From: Liolophura sinensis
Taxonomy: Eukaryota; Mollusca; Polyplacophora; Chitonida; Chitonidae
Length of the DNA stretch: 60,000 bases
Direction of reading: 5' to 3'
Assembly (NCBI RefSeq): GCF_032854445.1
Contig: NC_088300.1
Coordinates: forward strand, 78,657,084 to 78,717,083
Shown here one piece after another: positions 1 to 10,700 of the stretch (the first letter of the stretch is position 1; each line of letters begins with the position of its first letter). The notes beneath the pieces are model-generated. The model did not search any database. It saw only the letters and a list, made by a program, of their open reading frames with translations, and had not been told where the DNA came from. The translations under genes were made by a program, and so were the position numbers.

Positions 1-925
1 TGGCCGTCAAAAAATGGTACAATCAAATCACTGTTTGATATCCTTAATGCACTGCATCCGGCTGTTAAATCTGGACGCATTTTAACTAAAGATATATTTC
101 GGCAACCAACCGATACTCGGCTCTATCTTCATTTTAGCTCCAATCACGCTAGACACACATGGGAAAATATCCCATATTCACTGGCTAGACGGGTGTGTAC
201 TATTGTCATCAACCTAACCAGTCGGAATGAGCGACTTACTAAATTTAAGTCTGTCTTACTCTCTAGGGGATATCCAGAGGGATTAATAGATGTTGGGATA
301 AGAAAAAGCTGTATCTCACCCCATAAGCGTGTTATGACAAATCTCACCAAAAACTGCCAATCAAAATATTATCCCTTTTATATCTACTTACAATCTCAAC
401 AATAATAACATATTAACTATAATACTGAATACGTTACCTATAGAGACAATAGTGCTAAAATGAAAGATATCATTTCCGAATCTACAATTATTAACAGTAA
501 GCGACAGATCCCAAAGCTGAAGAAAATGTTGACGAGGGTCCGTTTTTCAGAAAACCAATGTAATGCACGCGTAAGTAAATGTAACATACACAGGTGTGGG
601 GCGTTCATCCATATAATAGAAGGTCCGAATGTTAAATTTACCACAATTGATTCCTTATTCACTGGTAAAATGAACATGTTCTGTGAATCCGAATATGTTG
701 TGTGCGCACTTATATGCCAGGGGTGTGGCAAACAATACATATGGTGAGAAAACAGATTTAAGATCCCGGCTAACCCTACACAGACAACAGATTTTCAATG
801 AAAATCACTGCTTTCTACCTGTTAGTCGACATATTAGAGAGCGTTCTCTCTGTTTAACACCGCCTTTCAAAGTCTTTCCATTATTACACAGTTCTGGATG
901 GAAACCAGGCTTTGTTAGATGTTAA
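1..925 (+). pseudogene. Penelope-like retroelement fragment: end of reverse transcriptase plus GIY-YIG endonuclease region, broken
   Basis: Frame 1 from base 1 reads a region typical of the segment between the RT and the endonuclease of Penelope-like elements: a 'PTDTRLYLHF' block, then 'IPYSLARRV', then 'RGYPEGLID'. Two adjacent stops at 403-408 interrupt it. The same frame resumes and reaches a cysteine-bearing block (RCGAFIHIIEG at about 588-620) and 'CGKQYI' near 718-741, which fits the start of the GIY-YIG-type nuclease of this family. A one-base frameshift near 741-745 moves the rest (GEKTDLRSRLTLHRQQI, then a PVSRHI block) into frame 2, ending near 925. The 5' part lies outside the window. 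In an intact element this protein copies element RNA and nicks target DNA; this copy cannot encode it. Family assignment is from motif recognition only. Confidence 0.8.
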
Positions 926-2308
926 AGAAACTTTGTTTATTAATAAGTATTAACCCGGTTGGAATGGAAGCCATCGGCCATAGGTCTCGACCATTTGACC
1001 ACACTTGTGTATTAATTAACCAAGCATTGTTGTACATTATTTAATGCTATGCTATGTTCAATGTACACAATGAACTCTATTATATTGTTTGATTTTACAC
1101 TAATTTATAAAGATTAGTATTATCATCCTTTTTGAGCTCTTTCTGTGTATAGTTTTGGTACGTCCGTACTTGACTCTCTGGAAACATGCCCATATATAAA
1201 ACCTGTGGAAATGTTATACTTCATTCATTGATACAAACAAGACTTTCGAAACTGCACTCGGAATACAAAGATGTAGAAGGTTGAGAAGGCTTATTTGCTT
1301 TTTTTTTCGTTCTGTCATGTTTCCACATCAGAAAAATCTTACTTTTATATATATATATATATATACTTACTGTTGTCCACATCCATTTTTGACGAGCCAT
1401 GCACCGGTCACCACCACATCTCTGCTCCCATATATTCCACACTACTCAAATATCACCCACCCTTGACTTGCCACAAGCATCGTCATGTGCATGGTGAGAC
1501 AAACTGTACAGAAGTTAAACAACATTAACAAACACCTGACTGATGTAAGTGTCCACCACACACAGCCCTCTGCTTCTTCAAGGTAAGAGACAAAAAAGGG
1601 AAATGAACAGAAGGCTGGACAGGTTTCGTAGTTAAGGGCGGACACGGAGCGCAGAACGGAATACTAGCACGTTCGTGATGTGGATTACAGTCAGCGCCGC
1701 CAGGGATAAACGACGGGAGAGACAACTTCAGCGGTCGGTTCTGTAAATAAAAATTAAACACTGAGTTAACTCGGGGAGGAAAACATAAGAGACCCAAAAC
1801 TGTCCATGGGTCAGCCGACTTAGCTCCTCAACAAGCTTTTGTGGTCACTCTCCGGCAATGTGGAGGACTGTGAAGGGGCTGTGAACGAGCTCCGAGCAAT
1901 TTTCGCGGCCATATTTCAGACTGCATATCGTCACGTCTTGCCATACCAATGGCCAACATCACCGACTGGAAACGTGCCGGCTGACCACAAGTCAGACACT
2001 TCAGCTTCTAACGCTGGTGTTAACACATGTTTTCTCAAGCATAACACAGAAATAACTCTGGCGTTACAGTATCCACACACAAACAAGCATACGCTTCAGA
2101 CTGAAAATTTTCATATTAAAACGCCAGATCTAAGAAAGTTAATGAACCCCAAATATAAATATCAAATATAAATCACCCAGTTTACCTCAAATCGTATTCA
2201 TGAGGGGTCTAGTGTATTATGTCTTGAGTATGTGTTTTTTTCCCTATTTATTCCGTTTCAGTTCAACAGCCATTTTCTTTAATCAGTTGTACGGGTTACG
2301 CCTTTAAG
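926..2308. other. No gene recognised; short TA microsatellite
   Basis: This stretch holds only short open frames with no recognisable domain on either strand. An AT dinucleotide run lies at about 1348-1366. An open frame at 1839-2171 has no start context, no splice-site support and no similarity that I recognise. Confidence 0.6.
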
Positions 2309-4345
2309 CAACATCGGCACTATTCCTGCCTTTTCCTGCATATACAACATCGGCAGTATTCCAGCCATTTTGTGCATGTACAACATCGGAAGTATTCCAG
2401 CCATTTTGTGCATATACAACATTGGCAAAATTCCAGCCATTTCGCGCATATACAACACTGGCAATATTCCAGTCATTTTGTGCATATGCAACATCGGCAA
2501 TATTCCAGCCAGTTCGAGCATAGACAACATGGGCAGTGTGTCAGGCATTTTTGCATATACAGCATTGGCAGTATGCCAGCCATTTCGTGCATATACAAGA
2601 TCAGCAGTATTCCAGCCATTTCGTGCATATACAACATCGGCGATATTCCAGTCATTTCCTGCCTATACAACATCCACAGTATGTCAGCCGATGTACAACA
2701 TCGGCAGTATGTCAGTTATTTATTGCAAATACATCGGCAGTATGTCAGTCATTTCTTGCATATACTAAATCGACAGTATTCCAGCCATTTCGTGCAAATA
2801 CAACATCGGCAGTGTGTCAGTCATTTATTGCACATACATCGACAGTATGTCAGTCATTTCTTGCATATACAACATCGACAGTATGCCAGCCACTGTGTGC
2901 ACTACAACATCGACAGTATTCCAGCCATTTCGTGCATAGACAACATCTGCAGTGTGTCAGCCATTTATTGCAAATACATCGGTGGTATGTCAGTCATTTC
3001 TTGCATATACAACATCGGCAGTGTGTCAGGCATTTTTGCATATACAGCATTGGCAGTATGTCCGGGATTTCTTGCATATACAACATCGGCCTCATGTTAG
3101 TCATTTCTTGCATACTAGTATACAGCATTGGAAGTATTCCAGCTATTTCGTGCATATACAAGATCGACAGTATTCCAGCCATTTCGTGCATAGACAACAT
3201 CGGCGGTATTCCAGCCACTGTGTGCACATACAGCATCGACAGTATTCCAGCCATTTCGTGCATATACAAGATCGGCAGTGTGTCAGTCATTTATTGTAAA
3301 TACATCGGCAGTATGTCAGTCATTTATTGCATATACAACATCGACAGTATTCCAGCCATTTCGTGCATATACAACATCGGCAGTGTGTCAGTCATTTATT
3401 GTAAATACATCGGCAGTATGTCAGTCATTTCTTGCATATACAACATCGACAGTATTCCAGCCATTTCGTGCATATACAACATCGGCAGTGTGTCAGTCAT
3501 TTATTGTAAATACATCGACAGTATTCCAGCCATTTCGTGCATAGACAACATCGACAGTCATCGGCAGTGTGTCAGTCATTTATTGTAAATACATCGGCAG
3601 TATGTCAGTCATTTCTTGCATATACAACATCGACAGTATTCCAGCCATTTCGTGCATATACATCATCGGCAGTGTGTCAGTCATTTATTGTAAATACATC
3701 GACAGTATTCCAGCCATTTCGTGCATAGACAACATCGACAGTCATCGGCAGTGTGTCAGTCATTTATTGTAAATACATCGGCAGTATGTCAGTCATTTAT
3801 TGCATATACAACATCGACAGTATTCCAGCCATTTCGTGCATATACAACATCGGCAGTGTGTCAGTCATTTATTGTAAATACATCGGCAGTATGTCAGTCA
3901 TTTCTTGCATATACAACATCGACAGTATTCCAGCCATTTCGTGCATATACAACATCGGCAGTGTGTCAGTCATTTATTGTAAATACATCGACAGTATTCC
4001 AGCCATTTCGTGCATAGACAACATCGACAGTCATCGGCAGTGTGTCAGTCATTTATTGTAAATACATCGGCAGTATGTCAGTCATTTCTTGCATATACAA
4101 CATCGACAGTATTCCAGCCATTTCGTGCATATACATCATCGGCAGTGTGTCAGTCATTTTTTGTAAATACATCGGCAGTATATCAGCTGTTTCTTCCACA
4201 TACAACATCGACAGTAATCCAGCCGTTTCTTGCATATATAACATCGGGAATATGTCAGCCATTTCTTGCATACTATTATACAACATTGGCAATATTCCAG
4301 TCATTTTGTGCATAGAGAACATCGACAGTATGTCAGCCGGTGTGT
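2309..4345 (+). repeat. 36-bp minisatellite with higher-order structure
   Basis: About 55 tandem copies of a unit containing CAACATCGGCAGTATTCCAG and CATTTCGTGCATA. Starts of the CAACAT core at 2345, 2381 and 2417 give a 36-bp period. A 33-bp variant carrying TTATTGTAAATACATCGG alternates with 36-bp monomers and gives a 105-bp higher-order unit. Larger blocks starting near 3537, 3721 and 4010 repeat almost exactly (184- and 289-bp steps, differing by one 105-bp unit). Because 33 and 36 are multiples of three, long open frames run through the array on both strands; they are repeat artefacts. The array ends about 380 bp before the gene 1 start codon. Confidence 0.95.
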
Positions 4346-4722
4346 ATATGCATATACATATACATGCGTGCTGTGTAATTGCTAAAAAAATTTGTATCAT
4401 ATGTTAACTCTTCAATGTTTACAGCTCTCACGGCGCGTGGTCAGAGATCCATCGATCAACGGCACATTCGATTACTGGTCACTTTCATTTATTACATAAC
4501 ATATTAAAGGCGGTGTGTTCGATTAGTGGGTAAGCTTTTATCCAGCTGATGACAGCTGTGTACCGAAACAGATCTGCCATTAGGCAGTGGGGCGAATAAT
4601 AATGGTTATTGTCCAGGTCCGACGGGTAGATCCAGACAGGAAAAAGTATGGAACGTATCTACTATCGGTAAACAACGTATATTTCTCCGACAGAGGCTAA
4701 TTTCTGAAACTGAACGTTAAAG

Positions 4723-4789
4723 ATGTTTTTCAACAGCATTATTGTCCACCTGCTTATGTTTTCGTTAATGACCTGCCATGCTGCCTTAG
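4723..4789 (+). CDS. Gene 1 exon 1: signal peptide
   Basis: The ATG at 4723 opens 22 codons: a hydrophobic core (SIIVHLLMFSLM) followed by TCHAAL, a plausible signal-peptidase region. The exon ends after one base of the next codon at 4789, followed by GTAAGT, a strong donor in phase 1. The match in type, length and phase to the first coding exons of genes 2 and 3 supports it. No clear TATA box was found upstream. Confidence 0.75.
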
Positions 4790-7700
4790 GTAAGTATTTT
4801 GTAGTTTAAATACATGCACAACTTTGGAACTATGTGATCAATGCAGACTATATAGTGAAACGAAACCTCATACAGCTGAGTTATGCCAAGGTGGTGTGGA
4901 TATGATTCTATTCTCTGGCCATAATCTGGACATTTCTTCTCGAATTAACACATATACAGTAAGATTATGCCTTTACAAATTATATACATACAAACAAAAT
5001 ATGAATTACCATGAAACCTTTTCTTTTGTAATAAAATTTCTTGTATACCGCGTATAACCTGTGATACTCGACAATCATCAAAGCATGCCAACCCCTCAAA
5101 CCAAGATTATTCTAACATCTATGGTGATATGAAGTCAAGAATTTCTCCTAGTAGATCCTCAGAACGCAATGGTACGAAGTCATTGGTAAGCAACTTCGAA
5201 ATTTAAAATCACTGTTATCCAGGTGTAAACTGGAATATTCCAGTCATAATTCTGTGGTAATTTCCACGAATCTCAAAGTTGTCTCCCTTGAACGGTCCTA
5301 CGCTCAAAACATATCCCAGCCACAACCTGCGCACTCAGAAACGGTTCTAGCGCACCTTGATACAACTGTTCAGAAACATACAACCCCTACAGTTACTGCA
5401 AGGCGTGCTTATCGGCTTGCTTTACGTCTAAAACAACAGATGAAACTGTACAAAGAGATAGAGAACGCATCCTGGAGCCGGCGAAGGAAATAAACATTCT
5501 ACTGTTACAAGCTAAAGGGCAAGTTTTCTGTGAAGTTAACTTTTTCAATACTTGTATACCGAATTCGATTCATGTCGTTCTAGCAAAGTTAAATTCTTTC
5601 CTCTGAGTGGGCTTCCATGCTAAAGCATTTTGTATTCAATCTCACAGCGACCGCATGAAACAGACCCATCTGTTACAATGTTGCACGGCCAGACACACAA
5701 TGATTCGATTTTGTATTCATTTTGTTTTTGTAATTTTTTTGCGGGGGGGGGGGGGGGGGGGAGGGAGGGTTGCAAGTTTGCGCTAATGCTCACCTCCAAG
5801 CGTTTCCAGGGTATGGTAGGCTCAGATGATTAAAGCTTTGCTTGGCCTCAACAAGGCGTATATTACATCTTAGAGATCGCCGCTCCCTGCGTTTGGCCTC
5901 GGTCTTAAATTGGGATGTTTGTCAGGAAACTGGCGAAGGTCTGTGGTTACTCCAGACCGTCCAGCTTCCTGGTGAAGGTCACTGATTACTTCGGACCCTC
6001 CAGTTCCATGGTAAAGGTCGGTGGTTACTCCGGACCCTCCAGTTTACTGGTGAAGGTCAGTGGTTATTCCTGACCATCCAGTTTCTAGGTGAAGGTTTGT
6101 GGTTACTCAGGATCCTCCAGTTTCCTGGTGAAGATTAGTGGTTACTCCAGACCCTCCGGTTTCCTGGTGAAGGTCGGTTGTTACTTCGGGCCCTCCAGTT
6201 TCCTGGTGAAGGTCAGTTGTTACTCTGAACCCTCCAGTTCCTGGTGAAGGTCGGTGGCTACTGTATAAATGTAAGTCACAAAATCATGACACCAATCAAA
6301 TAAATATATAAAAATTTATAAATTTTGTGGGGTTACTTTTAGGCATACTAGGGATCTCCCTCACTTGGCTTTCCTTTTTAAGCTCTGGCGTTTATTTATT
6401 TGTTTATTTTTTTTCATTGTTGCTTGACGCCACATTAGCGAATTTAAGATCTACTTTGTACTACCAACAACACACAGATATTCCACCGATACATGGTGAT
6501 GTGCTTGAATTTGCAGTTAAGTGGTACATTTCAGTCATAGAAGATAATTGTTGTAATACCCCATGTAGAGTAATTTGCATAGACAAGATGAATATGAAGC
6601 GTAGGCCCAACTGTGATAAGTGTATTCTTAATAGGCAGGTTGTGCTGTTTTGTCTCATAGAGTAGTTCTTGGATTTCACTGATCAGTAAACGATAACAAG
6701 ATATTCCGACCCTGATGTGCAGCAATGACCAGATCCAGCAATACAACGTAACGCTGCACTGTAATATCCCCTGTACCTTCACGAGGCAATAGTCAACGAT
6801 CACGCTCGTATATCCAACGATCTCGTGCCTTTGGTGCAGTTATCTCTTCTTGTTTGCTGTGTTAAGTCCGCTGTTGTTTGTAAAGTAAACAGTTTAAGTA
6901 TAATTTACACATAATACATGCTGTTGGATAGGATATCAACAAATGTCAGCTCCAGAAAAAAGAGAAAAAAAACAACACAGTAACAAAAAAAACTGTACCG
7001 GTATTTGCTCAGCTCTATAAATCGTTCAATCTGTGCATCGATAGCGGAACTATAGCCATCTTCCGGCTGTTTACAATACTAACTAGTAGCTGTCAGAGAG
7101 GACACAGAGGGAGATAACTGCAGCAGATGAAACTAAGATATCAGATCGTTGTCCCGTGACCGTGGGATATTATTTTGTGAGCATGACTTTGTTTTCTTTG
7201 TGTTCATTATCGAATCATGTTTATCAATATAAATAATGAATATCACGTGACCGTATACTGACCAATGGAAACTAGGAATCACGCTTTGTGGTATAACAAT
7301 GAAAGTAAACATGTTGTGCAAGCTGTGGGATGGGATATCAAGATATCCTGATATATCCCATCCCACAGAACCCATTATTTGTATATTAGCACACAGTTCA
7401 TGTTTGTTTTGCATGTTTGTACTGACTATTTTTCATTTATTAATATTATGTCAACAGTTTTCGAAAATTCAGGTTTGTAATGTTTCCTTCACTTGCCAGG
7501 TGTATTCCGTCAACTAGATGTAGTCCTCGTGCTAGACCTTTCCAGCCTGGCAGATAGCCACCTGGACATCTATAAGAGCAGCCTAAAGCGGTTTATCTCA
7601 GAGTCGGCCGTGGAAGACATCGGACACCAATTTTCCCTTGTTTCTTACGGCGCTCAAGTAGACATCGCTCTTAATCTGACGGATGGCGTTACGACGACCA

Positions 7701-10700
7701 GGTGTCTCCAGGCTGTGGATGACCTCCTGCCTCTCCCTGGTGGTAGGAACACTCATTTGGCCCTGGCGGCACTCAGGGAGACAATCTTCCTTCCAGAATC
7801 AGGTGACAGGGAGGGGGCGATTAACGTTGTCATCCTGATCACGTCAGGCCCCTCTTTCCTCCCTTTCCGCACCCTGACAGAGGCTAATCTCCTCAAAGAG
7901 AGCGGGGTTACCGTGTTCTCTCTGGGTGTCGGCCGTTGGGTCAAGGACGCCGAGGTCCAGTTTCTGGCCAGCAAACCTGCCTCTTACTATTCCAAGAGGA
8001 TTCCGACGGTCAGCGAACTTGGGGAAACACTGTCTGCAATTGTGACCGACCAGTGCACGAGTAAGACCGTTCAGCCAATCAAACCATCTCATTTCAATTA
8101 CGCCTTCGACAGCCGATTCTCTAATGTAACTTACTAGATTGTATTATATGGTATTATATTATATTCACAACTGGTCCATGGTGAGCTGACCTCTGTGTAA
8201 CCATTGTTTGTCCCTGTGTTAAAAATTGTGTGCATCATCTTTACCATGACAGGCCCAGTAGCACAGTTGATAGAGCGGTAGATCCAATATCGATGACCCG
8301 TGACCGGCCCGGATAGCACAGTTGGTAGAGCGTCGGCTTCGGGAACAGTAGATCCAGGATCAATCCTTGATCGAGTCACACCTAAGACTTTAAAAGAGGA
8401 AGTTGTAACTTCCTCGCTTGGCGTTCAGCATGAAGGGGATAGTGCAACGACTGGTTGACTCGTATCAGTATAATGGCTCGGGCGGGGCGGCTTACTTGCC
8501 TTCGGTAAGTCGCCTCAGTGAAGCAGCACTAAATAAAAGAGCGGTGGAAATCAAGGAGCCACATTACACGTACATGCACCCTAATGATTCCTTCGTCGTC
8601 ATATGACTGAAAAATTGTTGAGTACGACGTTAAACCCCAAGCACTCACTCACTCACTCAATGACCCGTATCAGTATAATGGCTCGGGCGGGGCGGGGCGT
8701 CTTACTTGCCTTTTGTAAGGCGTCTCAGTGAAGCAGCACTCGATAAAAGAGTGGTAGAAATCAAGGAGGATGTACAACGTTAAACCCCAAGCACTCACTC
8801 ACTCATCTTTTCCATGTGCTTTGTGTAAGAGTCTGTTTCCCCATATCCCACAGGTGGTGGACGGGTTGTAAAAAATCTCATCCTGAATCTGCCCACAAAG
8901 TAACATGCTGAAATCAGACGGTCAAATGACATCGTCAATAAAGTAACATCCTTATATCAGAAGGCCAAATGACAGCGTCAACAAAGTAACTTACTGATAT
9001 CAGACGAGCAAATGACGGCGTCAGCAGAGTAACATACTGATATCAGACTTTCAAATGACAACGTCGACAAGTAACATACTGATATCAGACGAGCAAATGA
9101 CAGCATCAACAGAGTAATATACTGATATCAGACGAGCAAATGACAGCGTCAACAAAGTAGCATATGTCAAATAATTAAATACTGATATCAGACGACCAAA
9201 TGACAGCTTCAGCGAAGTAACGCACTGATATCACTTGTTCTCTGTATTAATTTGGGTATATATGTTGATTTTATTGTTATGAAGACCTCCTTGTAGTTAT
9301 CACGCTGTAGGGAAACCTCGTTAAACAAATAAAGAATTAAATTAAAATTAAATATCAGACGCGCAAATGGTAGCGTTAACGAAGTAACGTACTCATACCA
9401 TAAGAGCAAATGAAAGTGTCAACGAAGTAATATGATATCAGACAAACAGAATCAATCAAATGACCGCCTCAACATTGTATGCTTATGAATGATTTGCTTT
9501 TTACGTCATGTACTACACAATTTTTCAGCCATATGTTTAAAACCTTAGGTACTTCACGACCCGGGATTGATCCAAGGGCTTCCGAATTCGAGGGGGCGCT
9601 CCAACCATCAGGCCGCGGGTTACGTCGACAATGTAACGTCAGCGTCAGCAGAGAATCACAATGATATCAAACTAGCAGAAAATTGTTTACCTTAAAATGA
9701 CTCGACTCAACAAAATTACATAATGATATCAGAGTTACAGAAATATTTGTTCACATTTTAATGACACTGTGAACAAAGTACAAAGTGCAGAAGCATTTTG
9801 TGAAGAATTAATTATGCTTTCTCTTTCTGTTTCCAGTTGACTTCAAGCCAAAGGTGATAGGTAGGTGAATTTTATGAATAACCCAGAACTAAGTGTATCA
9901 CAAACTTTAAATGTACTCAGGTATGTCCTCTAGGAACTGGAATAATTTCCCCCAAACGTTATCGTATAGTACGAAACCATTTGCCTTCAGTTTGCCTGAA
10001 TAAGTTGCCATTTTCACCACGATCTGCTTGAAAGATATCTTTCCGTGGAAACATCACCTTTCTTTAACTTTAAGAAGGGCGCATCTTAATACACTTTACT
10101 GGATAAAAGTACAGTAACCATTCCTGATATTATTTTCAATGTTTTTGTATTGTTGTACGCTGTACATTTCAGAATGTGCCCCTCTGTTTGACATTGCCTT
10201 CATCATGGACGCCTCGTCTACTATGTCAGCAGAGGATTTTCGTCTGCAGAGGGAGTTCGTGGACAACCTAGTAAGCAGCTTTGATATATCACCACAAACC
10301 ACCAGAGCAGCTCTGGTCGCCTTCAACAACGACAGTCGGATTATATTCAATATGGCAACGTACTCGTCCTATTCTCCAATAAAGAAAGCTATCTTCGCCG
10401 TCGACCAGACAGGGGCTGGTAGAGTTCTTGACAAATCCATGCGGTTCTGCAGAAATTTCGTGTTCAGACACCGTCGCCTGGACTCCTCCCAAGTCCCCGT
10501 TCCCCAGGTGTTAATCATTATAACAGGTGGTAAATCCCGTTATCCACAGAGAGTTTTGGAGGAAGCGAACCTGCTGAAAGAAGATGGAGTTACGATCTTC
10601 ACGATCAGTGTGAGCAATCAGAAACAGACTCTGATGTCACGGATAGCCAGCCAGCCTGCCACAAGATACAACTTCAATCTGCTGCAGTTTTCACAGCTCT

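Noticed and set aside
2372-4315. Overlapping plus-strand open frames of up to 350 codons
   Set aside because: They lie fully inside the 36/33-bp minisatellite; unit lengths divisible by three keep frames open on both strands. There is no signal peptide, splice site or domain.
2309-4345. Possible CRISPR array (36-bp repeats)
   Set aside because: The repeats are contiguous with no unique spacers, and the window is clearly from an animal genome.
4879-4893. Possible 15-bp phase-1 linker exon (AELCQ) in gene 1 intron 1
   Set aside because: The phase fits and it would supply the missing cysteine, but the pyrimidine tract is weak and the upstream intron would be only about 90 bp; not strong enough to annotate.
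5254-5493. 79-codon open frame in gene 1 intron 1
   Set aside because: No recognisable domain, no in-phase splice borders, and it lies inside a predicted intron.
7458-7472. Possible 15-bp linker microexon just before gene 1 VWA1
   Set aside because: It has a good acceptor, correct phase and a fair donor, but the following intron would be only 27 bases, which is too short to splice; unspliced reading hits a stop.
8314-8385. Functional tRNA gene
   Set aside because: A- and B-box-like motifs are present, but no acceptor-stem pairing or clear anticodon loop could be traced, and the sequence continues into a SINE body. The same applies at 41352, 14822 and 46953.
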